From Oegoconia quadripuncta (lineage: Eukaryota; Arthropoda; Insecta; Lepidoptera; Autostichidae): 64,000 nucleotides of DNA. The notes beneath the pieces were generated by a model. The model saw nothing but the letters and a program-made list of their open reading frames with translations. It was not told where the DNA came from and searched no databases. A program made the position numbers and the translations under genes. The DNA lies in contig OX438759.1 of assembly GCA_949316235.1 (NCBI GenBank), positions 12,437,618 through 12,501,617 on the forward strand, given 5' to 3'. Shown here in pieces: positions 58,139-64,000 of this stretch (position 1 is the stretch's first letter; each line of letters starts with the position of its first letter).

Positions 58139-58824
58139 TATGATGGTGATGAAACATCCATCAACCCTCACTTTTTATTCAACTTCAACCTTCCGTTTCA
58201 CCGTTACGTAATATCAGTTGAGATTTAACTTAAGCACAGATTTTATAATAAATCATCCCGAATCATGTTGGGTTTTAGAACGTTGTCGGTTGGCAGTACA
58301 TAGTACATGCCAATGCTGGGTCGCTCTTGAACGTAACCTTCTTGATGCCTTGCCGAGACACGCAACAATCGTGGTTTACGTGATTTCCTTTAATAATAAT
58401 TTGCTCTCGTTATGTATCGGATGATGAGTCGTTGGTGGCCCAATTGTCAGCGGAATCGGCGTGCTATTCTTGGTATTCGCTTATGATGGTGATGAAACAT
58501 CCATCAACCCTCACTTCTTATTCAACTTCAACCTTCCGTTTCACCGTTACGTAATATCAGTTGAGATTTAACTTAAGCACAAATTTTATAATAAATCATC
58601 CCGAATCATGTTGGGTTTTAGAACGTTGTCGGTTGGCAGTATATAGTACATGCCAATGCTGGGTCGCTCTTGAACGTAACCTTCTTGATGCCTTGCCGAG
58701 ACACGCAACAATCGTGGTTTACGTGGTTTCCTTTAATAATAATTTGCTCTCGTCATGTATCGGATGATGAGTCGTTGGTGGCCCAATTGTCAGCGGAATC
58801 GGCGTGCTATTCTTGGTATATTCT
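58139..58824 (+). repeat. Tandem duplication, period 343 bp, about 98% identical
   Basis: 58139-58481 and 58482-58824 begin with 'tatgatggtgatgaaacatc' and run in parallel with about five substitutions. The second copy continues into 'attctctttgttttcgc', where the first is short by about 12 bases at the junction. The paired 68-codon frames have no domain. Confidence 0.93.
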
Positions 58825-59849
58825 CTTTGTTTTCGCTTCGCAGAATACGTATTGTCTACCTACTTGTGGGGACGACACGACTTATTGATTACTTAGGATA
58901 TATAATTAATTACTTTAATGGAATTTTAAAGCAAATAATTAATTGAACATTTTCACGCCCCGCTTATAAGCAGATTTAGGTAATTTAGGATGTACCCAAA
59001 ATCTAAGCAAATAAACATCATTTCCTTACGAAATTTTTATTCACACAGGTACCTACTTTATATATTATTTACTAGGCTTCCGCCGGCAGTTTATCGCCCC
59101 GTGGATCTTTCGTTATAAATAATCTCAAATTATGGTACTCCATTTTCAATTTTGATACTGTTTTAATATACAAAATTATCTCATTCGAATTTTGATATTG
59201 TTGTATTACTACAGGCCGTAGTCTATCTCTGATAACTAATTAAAAGCTTTCCGTTTTGATAAGATTAGTAAGATTGGATAAAAACAACTTTTATTTCTTC
59301 ACTTGCGACATTGACGCTAGTTGGACCTCCAAGAGTGCTAGATGTAAATAATTTTATGAACTGGGGAAAGGTGTCCTCATGGTCACAAGTACTAGTTGTC
59401 ATATCGTCTAATATTTTTGATTTGGCAAGTATTTTAGATATACGTAAGTTACAAAATCCAAACGCATCCCACTGCTACCAACCACTGTCATGACTGCCGG
59501 CCGCTTGGATCGCAGTGAATAGATAAAAATATAAAATATTGAATAATGAGTAAAATTTTATACTGATTGCTTATATGTTCTATATGCTACTTGGAATTAA
59601 TGTTGGTCTATTCTTATAAGGAAATTAATTATTTTTATCATACAAATGAATGTTAATTTTATATTGCAACTCATTAAGGTTATTTTACTGTTAAAGGTGA
59701 ATTAGGTACATGTTGTCTTAGGAGTTCGGGGCCTATTTGTCACTATGACACTCATTCGTTCTCCAGTATATTTGTCAACCCTTGTTACCTGAGCGATTGA
59801 GAGCAATTCTCCTGATTTCAATCTGAGAACTCATACAGCTAGTATGACG
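58825..59849. other. Intronic, no gene seen
   Basis: 'actaggcttccgccggcagt' near 59081 may be a repeat E head remnant. Otherwise nothing. Confidence 0.4.
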
Positions 59850-60258
59850 GTTGCACCTTTGTTATCACCTGAAGACATAAGGTCTTTCCCATAACCTCCC
59901 CAAAAAAAATCGTGCTTTTATTTATAAAAGAAAAAAAGAGTGCCATCTTGACTGACAGTCCAATAAAAAATGGGTTAACGGCGCAACAGAAAACGAGAAA
60001 TATAAAGCCGAATATAAATAGCCGAATAAAGAAAAGAAGTCGATCTGCAGCAACGAAGAGAATGAATCTGAATACATACGAAGACATACTTTTTATAATT
60101 TGTTCGAACCTTGGTCAGCCAGCAAACCAAACGAAGAATGGGTAAATGTGGCGGCAAGAAAGTTCTATTGGTGCCCAAACTGTGCTTCAGAGGATGACCC
60201 ATACAGTGTGACACCATGGCCCTCTTGTTGTGACAAATTACCCCTGATATGGGGTTAG
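59850..60258 (+). pseudogene. Pogo/Tigger-type transposase C-terminus (dead)
   Basis: Blocks in order across frames: PLLSPEDIRSFP (59856 on) and a stop, then KKSAILTDSPIKN and a basic stretch, then after a frame change FEPWSASKPNEEWV and WCPNC.SEDDPY up to a stop at 60256. LSPEDIRPFP, AILTDTP and a final C...EPWS.S.P.EEWV..C zinc-binding (PHD-like) tail are characteristic of DDE_1 pogo-like transposases in insects. Several metal-binding Cys are lost, and frameshifts and stops are present. The catalytic domain upstream is not visible. Confidence 0.72.
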
Positions 60259-62230
60259 TTGGCACACTGGACTTGAGTTTTAATTTTCAATATTATTAAG
60301 TAATAAATAGGTGAATTATTTGTTATCTTTGGGTTGTAATTATTGAAGATTAACATAATTCGCTTCCTACAGTATATCATTTATGAATAAAATGTATCGA
60401 TATCATTATTGTCCTAAAATCAAATCCCTAGGTTGTTATTTCTATAACACTTTTTAGCCACATCGTTCAATGTCTGTTTAAAAAATTTTGTAGGTATGAT
60501 TGGATTATGTTTCGAGTTAGCAACATATTGCAAACACAAATCTTGTGCCTCAGTGTTACCCGCTTCGCTTCCGTGCTGTAAGCTAATTTCCTTAATTTTT
60601 TATAAGATATGGCTGAATGAGAATCATTTAAATTTTAGATATTTGAATAACTAAGAGTAGTTCACTGTGTTCTTTGGCCACTACTTCCACTTTTCAAGAT
60701 AGGTACTCATATGGTGGGCTCTCGATTCCTTAATTCACTTTTACTTTTTCATCAATTTCTGACCCCAAGCGACTATGCCAGGCAATCTGGTGTGAAATGA
60801 GAGTCATAGTGAAAACGAGGTGTTATCCATACTCCATAGTATTGTTAGATTACAATAGAGCGGTAGTGATCGATCGCTTGACATTGGCCCCTAGTTATAA
60901 CATTAATTCTGTCTGCGACACAACACAAGATAGAAGCGTGCTAAGCTAAGACAGATCGCATCAATCTTTATCATCACGATGACTATTTACGGTTTATGAC
61001 CACCACTGTTATGAAACGAATTAAATAATACAATATTTTATGAAGCCTGACTTTGGAAGGCTTCGGCTGAGGCTCCATCCCGTCCCCGACCGCCAATTAG
61101 AGCGGTGCGTGCGCGCAGCGGAACGGTAACGTAACGCAGCCTTCACACGTCGCGGCCGACGGGCGACCAGCGGACTGCGTGTCGTGGTATAATAGAATAC
61201 CCACAAGTCCCCATCGCAGCTAGAGTTGTCGGTATTTTATGCCAACTTTCCTGAGTTCTCTAACTTGTTAGAAAATTTCCGACTGTTAACACTAATCGTC
61301 ACTAAGCACTACTAAGTAATTAGTGCTATTAATAAATTCGTATTGACATTAAATCCACTCGATTTGTATTAATTATTTAAAGTTATTTTTAGATCTGTTT
61401 TTCCATTGTATATATCACGGTTAGGTGACGTGCATTTCGATAACAATTACAGTTTTATTGGCTAGTAGTTCTAGGACTTGGTAGGTATTTTTCTCTGTAT
61501 TGCGACACTTGACAACCTTGAATATGGTACTATAGTTCTTTAACTTCTGGATTTCCCTACTGTGTCATTAAATCCGCCTGCTTCATCAAATATATTAGTG
61601 CCATGCATTATATTATTATTTTATCTTTATTTTTATTAACAAAATAAAATATATTGTTTTGTTGTTGTATGGTGTAATTGAGAAGAAAAAATATTTATTG
61701 TACACAACTTAAAAATTTACGAAGAAACAATTTACACTTATGTACAAGCACGGTCTTATTGCTTAAAACGATCCCTTCCAAATAGCCATAATGAACTTAA
61801 AACAAACAGTACCTACCGTAATGCAAAGCAAAATAGTATCAGCAGAGAACATACGTACATTATTATGTAACGAAAACATCAGATAAAACCAATTTGGATT
61901 TTCCCAAACAATAATCTAAATTTGATAAGCGGTATAAGAATAATTTGATTGCTAAATACCGAAACCTTAAACACATAACCTTTTAAGACTATTTTTCCAA
62001 AACAGCGAAATTTTGCCATCTTATTTAGAATTCTGGTATTGTTAAAGTAAATAGCGTTAGCCATAAGCCACGGAAACCTTGTAGTTAAAGGTCGCGAGTG
62101 ACGCCAACGCCATGGCAAGGTACATAACACGTGGGAATAAATAAACTCTCATACCTATTATATAATCATGCATTATGTTGGACTGTTTGACCCTTGTCAT
62201 TTAATGTGAATCTCAACTGCTTAATAAAGC
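60259..62230. other. Intronic; CpG-rich patch at 61060-61200
   Basis: 61060-61200 is strikingly CpG-rich ('gcggtgcgtgcgcgcagcgg', 'cacacgtcgcggccgacggg') 1.3 kb before a Pellino exon. It could be a regulatory element, a transcription start or an old GC-rich MITE. The 61-codon frame across it (-) is compositional. No other feature is recognised. Confidence 0.4.
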
Positions 62231-62474
62231 TTTACTAGCTTTCCGCCCTCGTCTTCGCCTGAGTGGAATAACTTTATCGCGGAAATTTGTTTATCCTGCG
62301 GGAACTACTCACTTTATCGGGATAAGACATATCCCGTGTCTTAATCCAGGATATTATATTCCACCTATATACCAAATTTCATCCAAATCCGTTCATCCGT
62401 TTTGCCATGATTGAGCAACAAACAAATAAACAAAGAAACATCCAAATTTTCGCATTTATAATATTAGTTAGATT
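62231..62474 (+). repeat. Repeat E, full copy next to a Pellino exon
   Basis: 'ctagctttccgccctcgtct', 'cctgcgggaactactcactt', 'tatcccgtgtcttaatccag', 'taccaaatttcatccaaatc', 'cgttcatccgttttgcc' and the end 'tttataatattagttaga'. It ends about 50 bp before the splice acceptor of the exon at 62524. Confidence 0.9.
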
Positions 62475-62523
62475 GAGTTATATTTTGTCCAGTATGTTAA
62501 CAGAATCCTCTCTTTGCCCACAG

Positions 62524-62718
62524 ATCGGTCGATCATCAGAGTCACCTATAGATTTCGTGGTGATGGACACAGTGGCGGGAGACAAGAGTGGGGACAATAA
62601 GGTGATGCAGAGCACGATATCGCGGTTCGCGTGCCGGATCCTCTCGGATCGAAACGATGTGAACAACTGTCGCGTGTACGCAGCGGGATTCGACTCCTCG
62701 CGAAACATATTCCTTGGG
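62524..62718 (+). CDS. Pellino: Pellino, internal exon (FHA region, part 2)
   Basis: 65 codons in phase 0, bounded by 'tctctttgcccacag|atc' and 'cttggg|gtaagg'. It starts IGRSSESPIDFVVMD, which directly follows DMFQ in Pellino proteins, and contains the invariant STISRFACRI, RVYAAGFDSS and NIFLG blocks of the FHA-like domain that binds phosphorylated IRAK/Pelle-type partners. No in-frame stop or odd residue is seen. The open frame extends upstream to 62407 into repeat E, but the strong acceptor and family alignment place the exon start at 62524. Confidence 0.97.
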
Positions 62719-63863
62719 GTAAGGAAATCTATGTAATATTTGATAAAATGATATCTGCGCATATAGAAAGTTAGGTGAATGATGGATGAGAGATAAGGAG
62801 CTAGTAGAGGCGACTTGGATAAAATTGAGACGCATCATATTGGCCCTGCTAAGTCAAATTTGAAATAATATAGATTATTATTTTTAAAATAAAAAAAAAT
62901 GTTATACGCCTCCTTCAATACCGTTGATTCGTTCAAATTGTGTATTTTTTTAATAAATAAAATAGTATGAAAAGAAAAAATATATGCTCGTTATCGCTGT
63001 GTCCTTGTGTGAAATATAGGACAAACGTGAAATACATAGTACATGCTTCTTAGCACAACAGATTTTTCCATTCGGTAGGTAATATACGTCTCGTGGAACG
63101 TTTACGATTCATAAAATATTTTGTGAATCAGGAAGCGAGTTTACCGCAATTACGATTCAGTTGTGTCATACATATGAGTAGCTTTATTTTTATTGCCGCA
63201 AAAATGTAATACGCAATTTAATCGCACCTGTGTCCCGCTAAGATGTAACATTTGCTGGGATATTTTAACATTTGGACATTAAGACCTTCTATTACCAATC
63301 TTCAAAACCTAATGTCTTTCACATGTTTTATTATGGGAGGCGAACAACTGCTTGATGAGTATTGATCATTACCGTCCAAACATAACAACAGGGGAGTTGA
63401 AGTGGAGTGATATGTTCTAGAGCCGAACAGCCAAGGCATGGAACTCCCTTCCGGCGTCAGTCTTTTCTGAATCCTACAACCTTGGGATCTTTAAGAGCAC
63501 AGTGAATAGGCATTTACTGGGATCGCGTGCTTCATCTTCGACCACATCATCACTTTCCATCAGGTGAGATAGTGGTCAAACGCGAATCCAGTCAATCATT
63601 AAAAAAAAAAGAGGAAATAGACCAGGTGGTTTTTCTGTAGTGTGGTGGTGGAACATATTCGATTTTGCGGCAAGATTTGATGAGAAATGTCTGCTTCATG
63701 ATACATCCCCAAGAGTGGTTACAACAAATGGATCAAGTAATTCCAACACACGCTTACAATAACTATAGGCCTAATAATTGATTGACTTGTCTCCATTTAC
63801 CTCGTCTAGTGGTAAAGTTCCCTTCGCTATCATCCGTTCACGTCTTTTGATTATGTATTACAG
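62719..63863 (+). other. Pellino intron (1,145 bp, phase 0)
   Basis: GTAAGG donor, 'ttatgtattacag' acceptor. It holds a truncated LINE 3' end at 63421-63610. The rest is AT-rich and featureless. Confidence 0.9.
63421..63610 (+). pseudogene. LINE 3' end, severely 5'-truncated
   Basis: Reads SRTAKAWNSLPASVFSES, then YNLGIFKSTVNRHLLG and a stop at 63568, followed by a short 3' UTR and an A-run (about 63600-63610). 'WNSLPA.VF...Y.L..FK..VNR.L' is the usual C-terminal end of non-LTR retrotransposon ORF2. Only about 190 bp were copied. Confidence 0.82.
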
Positions 63864-64000
63864 GAGAAAGCGACGAAATGGACAGAGAACCACGAGATCG
63901 ATGGTTTGACGACGAATGGGGTGCTGATAATGCATCCGCGGGGCGACTTCTGCGGTGGCAGCGCGACCTGCGGGCCCTGGCGCGAGACCTCTGTCGGTGG
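63864..64000 (+). CDS. Pellino: Pellino, exon continuing past the right edge
   Basis: Starts at 63864 after 'tattacag', phase 0. It encodes EKATKWTENHEIDGLTTNG, VLIMHPRGDF and WRETSVGG, the latter half of the FHA-like domain. The DGLTTNGVL block is near-invariant in Pellino proteins. The exon is open to the last base, and the RING-like zinc-binding ligase region should follow to the right of the window. It is GC-rich relative to the intron. Confidence 0.97.

Larger units (their letters stand above)
9515..62523 (+). other. Giant Pellino intron (53,009 bp, phase 0)
   Basis: It is bounded by donor GTAAGT at 9515 and acceptor 'tctctttgcccacag' ending at 62523. Joining the flanks gives ...DTDMFQ then IGRSSESP..., which is contiguous in Pellino proteins, so no coding exon is missing between them. 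Nearly all repeats in this annotation lie inside it. I found no convincing nested host gene on either strand. Confidence 0.9.

Noticed and set aside
61021..61206. Arg-rich 61-codon frame on the - strand
   Set aside because: Explained by a CpG-rich patch; no family resemblance.
1..64000. CRISPR array, bacterial operon or integrated virus
   Set aside because: No regularly spaced direct repeats, no ribosome-binding-site-led gene strings and no viral structural genes. The only retroelement genes are copia and LINE types.

Overview
The window is nuclear DNA of an insect, most likely a moth or butterfly. It is AT-rich and almost gene-free. The one conserved host gene has insect-like spliceosomal introns, and the rest is packed with tRNA-headed SINEs, 5'-truncated LINEs, Tc1/mariner relatives and palindromic MITEs of kinds common in Lepidoptera. 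I cannot name the species from sequence alone.

Host gene: three exons of Pellino, an E3 ubiquitin ligase of Toll/IL-1R signalling, lie on the + strand at 9283-9514, 62524-62718 and 63864-64000 (running off the right edge). Splice sites and reading phase agree at every junction. The first two exons are separated by one intron of about 53 kb, and almost everything else in the window sits inside it. The Pellino 5' exons are to the left of the window and the RING-like 3' part is to the right.

The main mobile feature is a Ty1/copia retrotransposon on the - strand (20435-26738), with identical 264-bp LTRs, a TATAA target duplication, a half-tRNA primer-binding site and a polypurine tract. Its gag-pol has a homopolymer frameshift and a stop codon. 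Its reverse transcriptase is also split by a 1347-bp Tc1/mariner-superfamily element (21594-22940) with 268-bp terminal inverted repeats and a TA duplication. Those terminal repeats contain a tRNA T-arm/B-box motif. Two unlinked single-arm relatives of the same size occur at 37297-37556 and 38255-38525. This is the most unusual structure I found.

Other repeats, using my own labels: SINE family A (about 330 bp, 'cctccgtggctcaatg' head; 770, 8354, 16627, 28412, 45650, 51808, 54988 plus fragments); SINE family B with subtypes B1 and B2 (2335, 18500, 27807, 34597, 37775, 42715, 48362, 53059); repeat C (115, 13200, 48636); repeat E ('ccgcccgcggcttcgcc' head; 13719, 17600, 27590, 36055, 40797, 45545, 50166, 62231); degraded LINEs (5575, 7015, 15537, 45813, 63421 and 3' tails); a dead mariner (39427-40060); a dead pogo-type transposase end (59850-60258); and several foldback MITEs. 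No rRNA, true tRNA gene, CRISPR array or bacterial operon structure was seen. Most open frames of 60-115 codons are chance frames in non-coding DNA.
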